64,000 nt of DNA from Bacteroidota bacterium. Its GTDB lineage: Bacteria; Bacteroidota; Bacteroidia; Bacteroidales; Lentimicrobiaceae. A program made the translations under genes and the position numbers. Under the pieces are notes generated by a model, which made no database searches, had not been told where the DNA came from, and saw only the letters and a list, made by a program, of their open reading frames with translations. The DNA lies in the NCBI GenBank assembly GCA_009773515.1, contig WSXX01000003.1:124001-188000 (forward strand), given 5' to 3'. Numbering within the stretch: the stretch's first letter is position 1; every line of letters starts with the position of its first letter. Below are positions 54,147 to 62,625 of the stretch, piece by piece.

Positions 54147-54833
54147 ATGAGGTCAACTTTACTATTTCTTTTGTTTATTCCGGTATCGCTTTTTAGTCAA
54201 AATGCCGAGAAAGTCTCTCTGAGGATCAATTACAACCATCAAATTGAAATTGAATCGTTTGAAAAGATGTGTATAAATACTTTTGACTTAAACTATCCAT
54301 TTCAACAACCAACTTTCCTCGGTAACGTTCAATCATTTGATATTGATGTGGCATTAAGAATCAAGCCAAACCAGCTTCCGGTTGACATTGAATTAATTTT
54401 AAGAAATACTTCAATGAAATTTACCGGAGGTGACTACTATAACAATCTGAAATGCAAAATTTATTCACCAGGTGTTGGGTTTTTGTATAAATATCCGCTC
54501 GCGAAAAATATTTATGTTTCAGGATATGTAAGTTTCTTAATGGGTATCGCCAGTTTAACCAGAGATAACAATGAGAAATTTATATATTATGACGAATTCG
54601 GTTATATGATCAAACACGATCAGATGGAAAAAAAATTTATTGTTCCGGCAATTGAACCAGGACTGGAAATTGAATACATGATAACTTCAATGTTGGGACT
54701 TCAGGCGAGAGTAGGAATGGAGCTCAGTTCGTTCCCCGATTTTGACATTGAATCTCCCATGTTTTATAAAACACTCCTGTTGAGCGCAGGATTCAGGTAT
54801 AACATTTTAAGAAACAAATCACTAATCTACTGA
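54147..54833 (+). CDS. Hypothetical outer-membrane beta-barrel protein
   Basis: The 228-residue protein has a signal peptide (cleavage near LFSQN) and alternating strands typical of an 8-stranded OmpW/PorT-like barrel. Examples are VGFLYKYPLAKNIYVSGYVS and LGLQARVGMELSS. The C-terminus reads LLSAGFRYNILRNKSLIY, with the usual aromatic strand followed by a short extension. No specific family is recognised. The stop TGA is followed after two bases by the start of the WD40 gene. Confidence 0.7.
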   Translation: MRSTLLFLLFIPVSLFSQNAEKVSLRINYNHQIEIESFEKMCINTFDLNYPFQQPTFLGNVQSFDIDVALRIKPNQLPVDIELILRNTSMKFTGGDYYNNLKCKIYSPGVGFLYKYPLAKNIYVSGYVSFLMGIASLTRDNNEKFIYYDEFGYMIKHDQMEKKFIVPAIEPGLEIEYMITSMLGLQARVGMELSSFPDFDIESPMFYKTLLLSAGFRYNILRNKSLIY

Positions 54834-54835
54834 TT

Positions 54836-55786
54836 TTGAAAAAATTCCTTTTATTATTTTGTGTCGTAACGGCATTACTATTGCCTTCACAGGCTCAAAC
54901 CCGGATTGGTAATTATAAAAAAGCCATATATGCAATGGACATAAGTCCTGATGGACAAACTCTGGCATTTGCAATGGACGATTCCCTAATGTTTTGGAAT
55001 TTAGTTACTTTGAAATCTACCGGAAGCATAAGCACAAAATTACACGGCAAAATATTTTCAATTGATTATTCAGGCAGGGGAGATAAAATTGCGGCCGGAG
55101 GATCTGACAGTTCTGTTGTTATAGTTGATCTTAGTAATCAGAATTCAATACTGAGGTTCAAAGGGGCCCAAGGGGTAATCACCTCTGTTAAATTCAGCCC
55201 TGACGACACCTTTCTGGCAGCCGGCTGCAGTGATCACTGCATATATATCTGGCAGATGGACAACACCGAAAAGGTAATTAAACTTGAAGGTCATCAAAAG
55301 GATGTTACAGATATTGAATTTCTCAACAATAATTATCTGGCAGGATGTGACGGAGAGGGAAAAATTCTAATTTGGAATCTCATAAAAAAACAGGTAGAAA
55401 GTAATTTGACAGCACACAAAGGATGGGCAAGAGACCTTAGTTTGAATCATGATAATCAGCAACTTGTATCCTGTGGTGATGACGCTTTGGTGAAAAACTG
55501 GAAAATTGGCAAACATTATTTCCCAGAACTCGTTTCCTCAGAAAAACTTGGTTTAGACTGGCTTAATTGCATCGATCTCTATGGGTCCGATTTTATTGGA
55601 TCCATCAGTTTAAATAGAAAGGTATATGTTGACACAAAAAATGGATTATATACATACAAAACAAATGCTTTTGCTTATAAGATTCTATTTATTCCCGAAA
55701 CAATTCCTTTTAAAATTATTTACTGCACTCTTGATGACGGAATCTTTTTACTTGAAGCGGAGAATATGAATCTGAAACAACATTAA
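54836..55786 (+). CDS. Exported WD40-repeat protein with TTG start
   Basis: The 316-residue protein starts at TTG 54836, two bases after the preceding stop. No ATG is available before the signal peptide (KKFLLLFCVVTALLLPSQAQ). At least five WD40 units follow, shown by GRGDKIAAGGSDSSVVIVDL, DDTFLAAGCSDHCIYIWQM, LAGCDGEGKILIWNL and QLVSCGDDALVKNWKI. The repeats should form a beta-propeller for protein contacts in the periplasm or outside. The close spacing and rare start suggest coupling to the barrel protein. Function is unknown. Confidence 0.8.
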   Translation: MKKFLLLFCVVTALLLPSQAQTRIGNYKKAIYAMDISPDGQTLAFAMDDSLMFWNLVTLKSTGSISTKLHGKIFSIDYSGRGDKIAAGGSDSSVVIVDLSNQNSILRFKGAQGVITSVKFSPDDTFLAAGCSDHCIYIWQMDNTEKVIKLEGHQKDVTDIEFLNNNYLAGCDGEGKILIWNLIKKQVESNLTAHKGWARDLSLNHDNQQLVSCGDDALVKNWKIGKHYFPELVSSEKLGLDWLNCIDLYGSDFIGSISLNRKVYVDTKNGLYTYKTNAFAYKILFIPETIPFKIIYCTLDDGIFLLEAENMNLKQH

Positions 55787-55894
55787 ACACCAAGGAAGGG
55801 TTTTGTTGGTATCTGGTTGGCCAAAGGGCGGCACTGCATTGAACTTACCCTGCGGTAATATCAGGTTTCGGGTGTTTGATTTTAGAAGGGGAAC

Positions 55895-56244
55895 TATTCA
55901 TTCCTCAATAATACAGTTTGCCTGCCAATGACCGCATACTGTCACATACCTCACCCATTGAATCACATCTGTAAAACATCCCCCAAAGCATTACAATAAA
56001 TTGCTCCCAAGCAAAGAATGTTTTATAATAGCGGTTACTCCAACTTTGCTTCACCAAAAGATCAAAATGGACTCGTGGAAGCATTTTTATCACTTGTTTG
56101 AATATTGGTTGAATGATCAATTTTTTATTGATATATTTGCTCACGGTCTAAATTTAATGTTGGTTCAAAAAAAATTTCGACCAAAAGGGCAATGATACTT
56201 TGTCGCCCGGTTATACTGAATTATATTGGTCGGTCAGTAGTGAT
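55895..56244 (-). mobile_element. Decayed IS4/DUF4372-type transposase end, copy 2
   Basis: The minus strand carries an open N-terminal fragment starting near GTG 56144. It reads QPIFKQVIKMLPRVHFDLLV, then NRYYKTFFAWEQFIVMLWG, then RCDSMGEVCDSMRSLAGKLYY before a stop. This is the DUF4372 N-terminus of IS4-family transposases. Similarity to copy 1 extends to about 56244, beyond the reading frame, so the IS end is included. The catalytic DDE part is absent and the sequence changes character near 55880. Confidence 0.75.
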
Positions 56245-56292
56245 AATCAATAAAAATGCTGTGGATTGAATAATACTTATACCTTGAAAATT

Positions 56293-57588
56293 ATGAAAAC
56301 CATAAACAAACAATCTCTAAGGCAAATTACAGTAGTTTTATTACAATTTGTATTCCTGTGTGCATATGGACAGGAAAACTTTCTTCCCGGATACATTATT
56401 GACCTGAAAGGAGATACAACAAAGGGATTTATTGATTATCGCAACTGGGATAAAAACCCAAAGGATGTAGTCTTCAGAAATGATACTGATGGTATCAAAT
56501 CCACTTACAAACCCTTAGATATCAGTGAATTTAGAGTTCTGGATGAATTATACGAAAGTGCCATTGTTGAGATTGAAACCAGTCCTGTTTTGACAGCCAA
56601 GCTGAAACCTGATCCTGAACTCTATTTTGCCATTGATACGACATTTTTGCAGACGGTAATCCGGGGAACGAAAAGCCTCTATTACCTTAAAGACAGAACA
56701 GGAAAATCCCACTTCTATACAAAGGATTCATTGTTCAGATTACTGATTTATAAGAGATACTTTAAGGTGGTAGAGGGGAAAAACGGTGTGGCTGAGAACA
56801 GAACTTTTCTGGGACAGTTAATAAATTATCTGGAGGATTGCCCGGACATCCAAAAGAAAATTAAAAATACCGGATATAATAGACAAAGTCTCGAGAAACT
56901 GTTTAGCGATTGTTACAATATCAAGAACATGCCCGTGAGTAATGGCTTTGAAAAGACAGAAATTAATTTTCAGAATAAAACTGAGAAAGTTAAGCTGGAA
57001 GTTGGGTTACATGCCGGTATGACCTCCACCTCTATTTCATTCAGGAGTGAAAAGCGAGAGTATCTTTCCGAAGCGGAGTTCAAACCCTCATTGAATTTTA
57101 CCTATGGGATGTATTTTGATTTCATCCTTCCCAGACAACAAGGACGATGGTCTGTTTGTAATGAACTCACTTTTACAAATTATCTCACAACAGGCGAATA
57201 TCTTGATTTTGAATCTGATGAAAAATACACGATAAATTATACTACCATGGGATTTTCATACCTGAATTTAAACAGCATGATTCGTTTTAAATACCCGGTG
57301 AAAAAGATCCGCATCTTCGCAAATGCAGGTCTTTCAAACGGAGTACTACTTAAAGAAACAAACATTCGGAAAAGGGAGATCAAATACTATACTGAGGAAT
57401 TAACCGAATACAGTCATGCAGTCAAAGGAGTCAGGGAAATGGAGCAGCGCTTCAATTTGGGTTTAGGCGCCCAATTAAAAAAAATATCATTCGAGTTCAG
57501 GTATGAACTGGGAAATGGAATGGCTCAGGCTATACAACTAACTTCAACAACTAAGCGGTTTTATTTTATATTTGGATACAGGTTTTAA
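56293..57588 (+). CDS. Hypothetical outer-membrane beta-barrel protein
   Basis: ATG 56293 (MKTINKQSLRQITVVLLQFV signal peptide, cleavage near AYGQE) is preferred over the upstream TTG; the protein has 431 residues. The first half begins LPGYIIDLKGDTTKGFIDYR and NWDKNPKDVVF, a pattern I associate with a Bacteroidota-specific family of unknown function. A helical segment with paired cysteines near residues 195 and 220 follows. The C-terminal half is a PorT-like barrel ending in KRFYFIFGYRF. It stands alone after the IS remnant. Confidence 0.75.
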   Translation: MKTINKQSLRQITVVLLQFVFLCAYGQENFLPGYIIDLKGDTTKGFIDYRNWDKNPKDVVFRNDTDGIKSTYKPLDISEFRVLDELYESAIVEIETSPVLTAKLKPDPELYFAIDTTFLQTVIRGTKSLYYLKDRTGKSHFYTKDSLFRLLIYKRYFKVVEGKNGVAENRTFLGQLINYLEDCPDIQKKIKNTGYNRQSLEKLFSDCYNIKNMPVSNGFEKTEINFQNKTEKVKLEVGLHAGMTSTSISFRSEKREYLSEAEFKPSLNFTYGMYFDFILPRQQGRWSVCNELTFTNYLTTGEYLDFESDEKYTINYTTMGFSYLNLNSMIRFKYPVKKIRIFANAGLSNGVLLKETNIRKREIKYYTEELTEYSHAVKGVREMEQRFNLGLGAQLKKISFEFRYELGNGMAQAIQLTSTTKRFYFIFGYRF

Positions 57589-57683
57589 TTGAGTAAGTGA
57601 AGCTTATCATAATTTAAAACACCAATAACCGACTAACATTTGTGGTTTACCTTCAATATTCTCCACAATCCCCCAATATTTAA

Positions 57684-57691
57684 TAATTTTG
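57684..57691 (+). promoter_or_regulatory. -7 element of cysS
   Basis: TAATTTTG matches TAnnTTTG and lies 17 bases before the cysS ATG. The -33 match is weak. Confidence 0.5.
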
Positions 57692-57708
57692 CAGTAAATA
57701 TTACCTTA

Positions 57709-59178
57709 ATGGAAAACAAGTTATTTCTATACAACACCCTCAGCCGTAAAAAGGAAGTTTTTGAACCCATCAATGCACCTCACGTGGGCATGTATGTCTG
57801 CGGGCCAACAGTTTACGGCGATGGACATCTGGGTCACGCACGCCCTGCAATTACTTTTGATCTTGTTTTCCGTTACCTGAAGCATCTGGGCTACAAAGTG
57901 CGCTATGTGCGGAATATTACCGATGTCGGGCATCTTGAAAATGATGCCGACGCCGGCGAAGATAAAATTGCAAAAAAAGCGCGCCTTGAGCAGCTCGAAC
58001 CCATGGAAGTGGTTCAATATTTTACCGAACGCTACCATAAAAATATGGAGCAGTTGAATGTGCTCAGTCCCAGCATTGAGCCACGGGCATCGGGCCACAT
58101 CATTGAGCAAATGAGCATGATCGACAGCATTTTCGAATCAGGCATGGCGTATGAAAGCAATGGATCTGTTTATTTTGATGTTGAAAAATACAACAAACAA
58201 TACCATTACGGTAAACTTTCGGGTCGTGTGCTTGAAGATCTGATGACCAACACCCGCGATCTGGAAGGGCAGGATGAAAAACGCAATCCCTTTGATTTTG
58301 CATTGTGGAAAAGAGCTCAACCTGAGCACATTATGCGCTGGCCTTCGCGCTGGAGCGATGGTTTCCCGGGTTGGCATCTTGAATGTTCAGCCATGAGTGC
58401 CCGTTATCTTGGTGAAACTTTTGATATTCACGGTGGTGGCATGGACCTTCTTTTCCCACATCATGAGTCTGAAATTGCACAAAGTGTGGCAGCCAATCAC
58501 ACCGAACCTGTGAAATACTGGATGCACAACAATATGATCACCATCAATGGGCAGAAAATGGGAAAATCTTTGGGTAATTTTATCACGCTCAACGAATTTT
58601 TCAGCGGAGATCATAAATCGCTTGCACAGGCCTACAGCCCGATGACCATTCGATTTTTTATTCTTCAGGCGCAGTATCGCAGCACACTCGATTTCTCGAA
58701 CGAAGCCTTGCAGGGTGCTGAAAAGGGACTAATCAGACTTATGAATGCATGGTTGACCCTAGATAAACTTAAGGCTTCCGAAAAATCGACAGCTGAAGTT
58801 GCATCAGTCCGCAACAGCTGCTATGAAGCCATGAACGATGATTTCAACAGTCCGATGGTGATTGCCAGTCTTTTTGAGGCGGTGAGGATTATCAATTCAG
58901 TAAATGATGGAAAAGAGAGTCTTTCTGTGGCCGATCTTCAGTCGCTGCGCGAAACCTTCAATACATTTATGGGCGATATTCTCGGCTTGAAACACGAAGA
59001 AGCCGCTTCAGCGGGAAATGAAACCGTTGAAAACCTGATGGGACTGATTCTGGATCTCAGAAAAAATGCCAAATCGGCCAAAGACTTTGCTACTGCTGAT
59101 AAAATCAGGGACGAACTGGCAAAATCAGGCATCGCGGTTAAGGATACAAAAGATGGGGCAACGTGGACATTGGATTAG
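57709..59178 (+). CDS. cysS: Cysteinyl-tRNA synthetase
   Basis: The start ATG 57709 ([20 protein letters not shown]) fits the family; the frame opens 23 codons earlier without conservation. The 489-residue protein has the zinc Cys and HIGH-equivalent in [16 protein letters not shown], further zinc ligands in WHLECSAMS and FPHHESE, and KMSKS as KMGKSLGN. The DALR-like C-terminal helical domain is present and ends in [11 protein letters not shown]. It charges tRNA-Cys. It is monocistronic, followed by a repeat-rich gap. Confidence 0.97.
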   Translation: MENKLFLYNTLSRKKEVFEPINAPHVGMYVCGPTVYGDGHLGHARPAITFDLVFRYLKHLGYKVRYVRNITDVGHLENDADAGEDKIAKKARLEQLEPMEVVQYFTERYHKNMEQLNVLSPSIEPRASGHIIEQMSMIDSIFESGMAYESNGSVYFDVEKYNKQYHYGKLSGRVLEDLMTNTRDLEGQDEKRNPFDFALWKRAQPEHIMRWPSRWSDGFPGWHLECSAMSARYLGETFDIHGGGMDLLFPHHESEIAQSVAANHTEPVKYWMHNNMITINGQKMGKSLGNFITLNEFFSGDHKSLAQAYSPMTIRFFILQAQYRSTLDFSNEALQGAEKGLIRLMNAWLTLDKLKASEKSTAEVASVRNSCYEAMNDDFNSPMVIASLFEAVRIINSVNDGKESLSVADLQSLRETFNTFMGDILGLKHEEAASAGNETVENLMGLILDLRKNAKSAKDFATADKIRDELAKSGIAVKDTKDGATWTLD

Positions 59179-59218
59179 ATGAGGTCTCAAACAGGAATAC
59201 TAAAGCGTTCAGACACTT

Positions 59219-59316
59219 TCCCGCACGTGCGGGACTCAGTGTGACATCCGTTTTAGGTCAGTATTGCATCTTTTAATGCGTTTACAATCAACAAGACACA
59301 ATGTCATGCTGAGTTT
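59219..59316. repeat. Degenerate MITE-like element next to a perfect 16-bp palindrome
   Basis: TCCCGCACGTGCGGGA at 59219-59234 is a perfect palindrome. It is followed by GACTCAGTGTGACATCC, and about 60 bases later by ATGTCATGCTGAG in opposite sense. These match the inner parts of the terminal repeats of the elements at 49774 and 59376, with decay. No gene is present. Confidence 0.6.
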
Positions 59317-59375
59317 GCACTCAAAAAAAAATTGAGCTTTATGCGGAGATGACAGTTAAATCAAGCGTCAAAACA

Positions 59376-59477
59376 CTTCGACTCCACTCAGTGTGACATT
59401 CGTGTTAAGTTGACATTGATTACATTTAAAGTACACGTTATCAGCTCTATACGATGTCATCCTGAGCGGAGTCGAAG
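59376..59477 (+). repeat. MITE-like 102-bp inverted-repeat element, copy B
   Basis: The left end CTTCGACTCCACTCAGTGTG and the right end CATCCTGAGCGGAGTCGAAG are terminal inverted repeats of about 24 bases. The interior matches the minus strand of the copy at 49774, for example around tacacgttatca and acgatgtcatcc. A broken third end (TAGCGGAGTCGAAGC) lies at 59503-59517. The 470-base gap before the peptidase is otherwise empty of genes. Confidence 0.8.
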
Positions 59478-59648
59478 GATCGGATGAACAATCTGTCATT
59501 GGTAGCGGAGTCGAAGCACAAAACGTACAATTTTACAAACCATGTAATCCTGATTAAAGAGTTAAAAACAAACTTTATTAACCAAACGATATTGATTCGG
59601 CAATTCTCAATTTTTCCATGAAAACCCAATCACTTTTAATCCAACAAT

Positions 59649-61337
59649 ATGAAAAAGTACATTAATTTTCTGCTGCCTTTATCCATTGCCATTGTGATGG
59701 CCACCGGATGCAGCAACAAAACCGAAAAAATGGAACAGGAACTCAAAAAGTTTATCTCAGAATGGGAGGCGAAAGTTGAACCCCTTCAGAAAGAAGCTGC
59801 CCTGGCTTACTGGAATGCCTCAATTTCAGGAAAAGATGAGGATTATTCAAAATCAGAAAAACTGCAGTTTCAGGTAAGCAGCATTTTCACAAACAAGGAA
59901 GATTTTGAACTGCTCAAAAAAATAAAAGACTCCGGCGCGGTCACGGATACTTTGCTCAAACGACAACTCGAAGTACTTTACACAGGCTATCTGAGCAATC
60001 AGATTGACACGGTGCTTCTGGCCAAACGAATCAAAATGGAAGTTGAAGTTGAGAAAAAATATTCAAATTTCCGTGCAGAAGTTAATGGCAATAAGCTCAG
60101 CGACAATGAGGTAGAAGAGGTTCTGAAAAATTCAGTGAACAGCGATGAACTCCGTGCAGCATGGGAAGGTCACAAGAAAATTGGTCCTGTTGTTGCCAGT
60201 GATGTAATTGAGCTTGTAAAACTGCGCAATGAAATTGCCAGTAGTCTGGGATTTAAAAACTTTCATGCAATGAGCCTTGAGCTCAGCGAACAGAATCCCG
60301 ATGAAATCAGCAAACTTTTCGATGAACTCGATCTGCTTACCCGCGATGCTTTTGCCGGTTTAAAGGGGGAGATTGATACCTATCTGGCCAACCGACTCAA
60401 AATCAGCAAGGAAGAACTGATGCCCTGGCATTACCAGAACCGTTTCTTTCAGGAAGCACCGGCCATTTATAGTGTTGACCTTGATAAATATTATAGCGGT
60501 CAGAACATTGAAAAACTGACAGCAGATTATTATACCAGTATTGGCCTCGAAATAAACGACATGCTTGCTGCCAGCGATTTGTATGAAAAACCCGGGAAGA
60601 ACCAACATGCATATTGTATTGATATTGATAATGCCGGAGATGTGCGCATCCTTTGCAACATAAAGCCCAATTACAACTGGATGAACACCATGATGCATGA
60701 ATTTGGCCATGGGGTTTATGATAAGTATATCGACAGGGATTTGCCTTTCAGCTTAAGAAATCCTGCCCATACTTTTACCACTGAATCAATTGCAATGATC
60801 TTTGGTCGCATGGCTTCAAACCCGCAATGGATGATGGATCTCGGACTTATTGACGAAGCCGAAAAAGCAAAAATTGCTGAGGATACATACCGTGTGCTTC
60901 GTCTTGAGCAGCTTACCTTCAGCCGGTGGGCCCAGGTTATGTATCGCTTCGAAAAAGCCATGTACGAAAACCCTGATCAGGATCTGAACGCGGTTTGGTG
61001 GGATCTGGTGGAAAGGTATCAGATGATCCGCCGCCCCGAAGGCCGCAATGAACCCGACTGGGCAACAAAAATTCATGTTGCCACTTTCCCATGTTATTAC
61101 CACAATTACCTGCTGGGAGAATTACTGGCATCGCAGCTCAACCATTACATCACCGCGAATATTGTAAAGTCTGATGATTTCCGCTACCAGAGTTTCTATG
61201 GAAACAAGGAAGCCGGACAGTACCTGACCAATAAGGTATTTAAACCCGGTGCACGTATGTACTGGAACGACATGATTGAAAATGCAACCGGCGAAAAACT
61301 TACAGCACGTTATTATGCCGATCAGTTTGTGAATTAG
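59649..61337 (+). CDS. M2/M3-like zinc metallopeptidase lipoprotein
   Basis: The 562-residue protein has a lipoprotein signal (lipobox MATGC, Cys near 21). The N-terminal 250 residues are helical. The zinc motif HEFGH lies near residues 350-354 (TMMHEFGHGVYD), and the third ligand Glu is in HTFTTESIAM about 28 residues later, the gluzincin arrangement. The overall all-helical architecture resembles peptidyl-dipeptidases of families M2 and M3; which family is uncertain. It probably trims short peptides in the periplasm or at the surface. A terminator follows directly. Confidence 0.85.
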   Translation: MKKYINFLLPLSIAIVMATGCSNKTEKMEQELKKFISEWEAKVEPLQKEAALAYWNASISGKDEDYSKSEKLQFQVSSIFTNKEDFELLKKIKDSGAVTDTLLKRQLEVLYTGYLSNQIDTVLLAKRIKMEVEVEKKYSNFRAEVNGNKLSDNEVEEVLKNSVNSDELRAAWEGHKKIGPVVASDVIELVKLRNEIASSLGFKNFHAMSLELSEQNPDEISKLFDELDLLTRDAFAGLKGEIDTYLANRLKISKEELMPWHYQNRFFQEAPAIYSVDLDKYYSGQNIEKLTADYYTSIGLEINDMLAASDLYEKPGKNQHAYCIDIDNAGDVRILCNIKPNYNWMNTMMHEFGHGVYDKYIDRDLPFSLRNPAHTFTTESIAMIFGRMASNPQWMMDLGLIDEAEKAKIAEDTYRVLRLEQLTFSRWAQVMYRFEKAMYENPDQDLNAVWWDLVERYQMIRRPEGRNEPDWATKIHVATFPCYYHNYLLGELLASQLNHYITANIVKSDDFRYQSFYGNKEAGQYLTNKVFKPGARMYWNDMIENATGEKLTARYYADQFVN

Positions 61338-61355
61338 ATCGTTTTTCATTGGCAT

Positions 61356-61392
61356 TAAAAAGCCGATTCCTGATAGGGATCGGCTTTTTTTT
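61356..61392 (+). terminator. Rho-independent terminator after the metallopeptidase
   Basis: AAAAGCCGAT and ATCGGCTTTT form a 10-bp stem, continued towards the loop by TCC/GGG, and a run of T follows. It lies about 20 bases after the stop codon. Confidence 0.9.
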
Positions 61393-61493
61393 ATTTTTTA
61401 AAGCATTTTTGCAGATTTTTAAAAGCCAACTTGCAGGCTCACCTGCTATTTCTCACCTTTCAACCAGGCTTTTACGCATTTCATCGGGTTTCA

Positions 61494-61525
61494 TTTGTGT
61501 AGTACTGTTCCTCGTTGCAATTTTG
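61494..61525 (+). promoter_or_regulatory. Candidate promoter of the DUF2807 gene
   Basis: TTTG (61494-61497), a 20-base spacer and CAATTTTG (61518-61525) resemble the Bacteroidota consensus with C in place of T at the first -7 position. It lies 75 bases before the ATG. Confidence 0.45.
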
Positions 61526-61600
61526 CATCGTTAAAAAGTCAATTTCTGGCACGAAATTTTCTTAAGCAAAAAAATCCAGTCACCATCAAACACACTCACC

Positions 61601-62335
61601 ATGAAATCTCTTAAAACTCTACGCTACTTATTGCCGCTGATGGCCATCGCATTAATTTTTTCATCCTGCGAAGGTGATGGGTGGAACAATATCCGGGGAA
61701 CCGGCCCAACCTACAGCGAAACACGTGATGTTCCTATTCACCGCGATATTTCTGTTTCAATTCCTGCCGATGTTTACATTTATCAGAGTCTGGCAAAAGA
61801 TGTTACCATTGAAGCTCAGTCAAATGTTCTTGATGTGATTGAGACTTATGTTAGCGGAAGTGAACTGAAAATCAAGCTTGAAAACGGAGTAGGACTGGGT
61901 CGTCATGAACCCATTAAAATATACATTTCAAGCGCAATGTTTAATACCATCCGCTTATCGGGATCAGTGAACCTCTATTCTGAAACACCGATTGTAACCG
62001 ATGTATTCGATATAAGTGTTTCAGGATCAGGCAATATTGATGTTGCTGTGGTTGCAAATACAGTAAAAGCATCAATTTCGGGAAGCGGAAAAATGTGGTT
62101 TGAAGGAACAGCCATTACCACCGAATACACCGTTTCGGGATCGGGAGACATTTACGCTTTTGGTTTGCTAAGCGAAACCGCAGATATAAACATCAGTGGA
62201 TCCGGCAAAACCGAAGTAAGTGTTGAAGAATTTCTGAAAGCACGTATCAGCGGTAGCGGCAGCGTTTATTACCGCGGTTTCCCATCAGTTGACAGCCGCA
62301 TTTCGGGATCAGGAAAAGTAATACGCGTGAATTAA
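61601..62335 (+). CDS. DUF2807 (GIN-domain) lipoprotein
   Basis: The 244-residue protein has a lipobox at FSSC (Cys near 23) and a head-GIN auto-transporter-adhesin-like domain. The domain is a parallel beta-helix made of short rungs, and the turn motif SGSG or SGSGK recurs about every 18-20 residues from near residue 140 to the end. The opening YSETRDVPIHRDISVSIPAD is typical. Function is unknown; surface adhesion or envelope maintenance has been suggested for the family. It stands alone between two terminators. Confidence 0.88.
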   Translation: MKSLKTLRYLLPLMAIALIFSSCEGDGWNNIRGTGPTYSETRDVPIHRDISVSIPADVYIYQSLAKDVTIEAQSNVLDVIETYVSGSELKIKLENGVGLGRHEPIKIYISSAMFNTIRLSGSVNLYSETPIVTDVFDISVSGSGNIDVAVVANTVKASISGSGKMWFEGTAITTEYTVSGSGDIYAFGLLSETADINISGSGKTEVSVEEFLKARISGSGSVYYRGFPSVDSRISGSGKVIRVN

Positions 62336-62418
62336 AATACTCGTTTAACTCAGGGCCGGACAGGAGAAGGTCATCTCATAGAACCGGCAATATTCTGCTT
62401 TTTTGGTTAATGCCTGAG

Positions 62419-62456
62419 AAACCCTGGTTATAAAAGCCGGGGTTTTTCTTTTTTTG
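62419..62456 (+). terminator. Rho-independent terminator after the DUF2807 gene
   Basis: AAACCCTGG and CCGGGGTTT form a 9-bp stem with one G-T pair across a 9-base loop, followed by a long T-rich tract. It is about 80 bases after the stop. Confidence 0.8.
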
Positions 62457-62598
62457 CCACCAAAACACCAAATACCACTAAATTTAGTTGATAGGTTACC
62501 CAATAGCTACCTGGGCTCTATATTGTAACACTAAATAAATATAATTGGTGTGTTTTGGAGTTTTCGTGCTTCCGCCGGTTGTCGGACAAGTTGGTGGC
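62456..62598. repeat. 143-bp inverted-repeat element
   Basis: The ends GCCACCAA and TTGGTGGC are perfect inverted repeats. Just inside, CACCAAAACACCAA and TTGGTGTGTTTTGG form a second imperfect pair. There is no ORF. It looks like a small non-autonomous element or a large intergenic hairpin, and lies between convergent genes. Confidence 0.6.
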
Positions 62599-62625
62599 TA
62601 AATCCAAAAAGTAAGGTGTGGCTTC

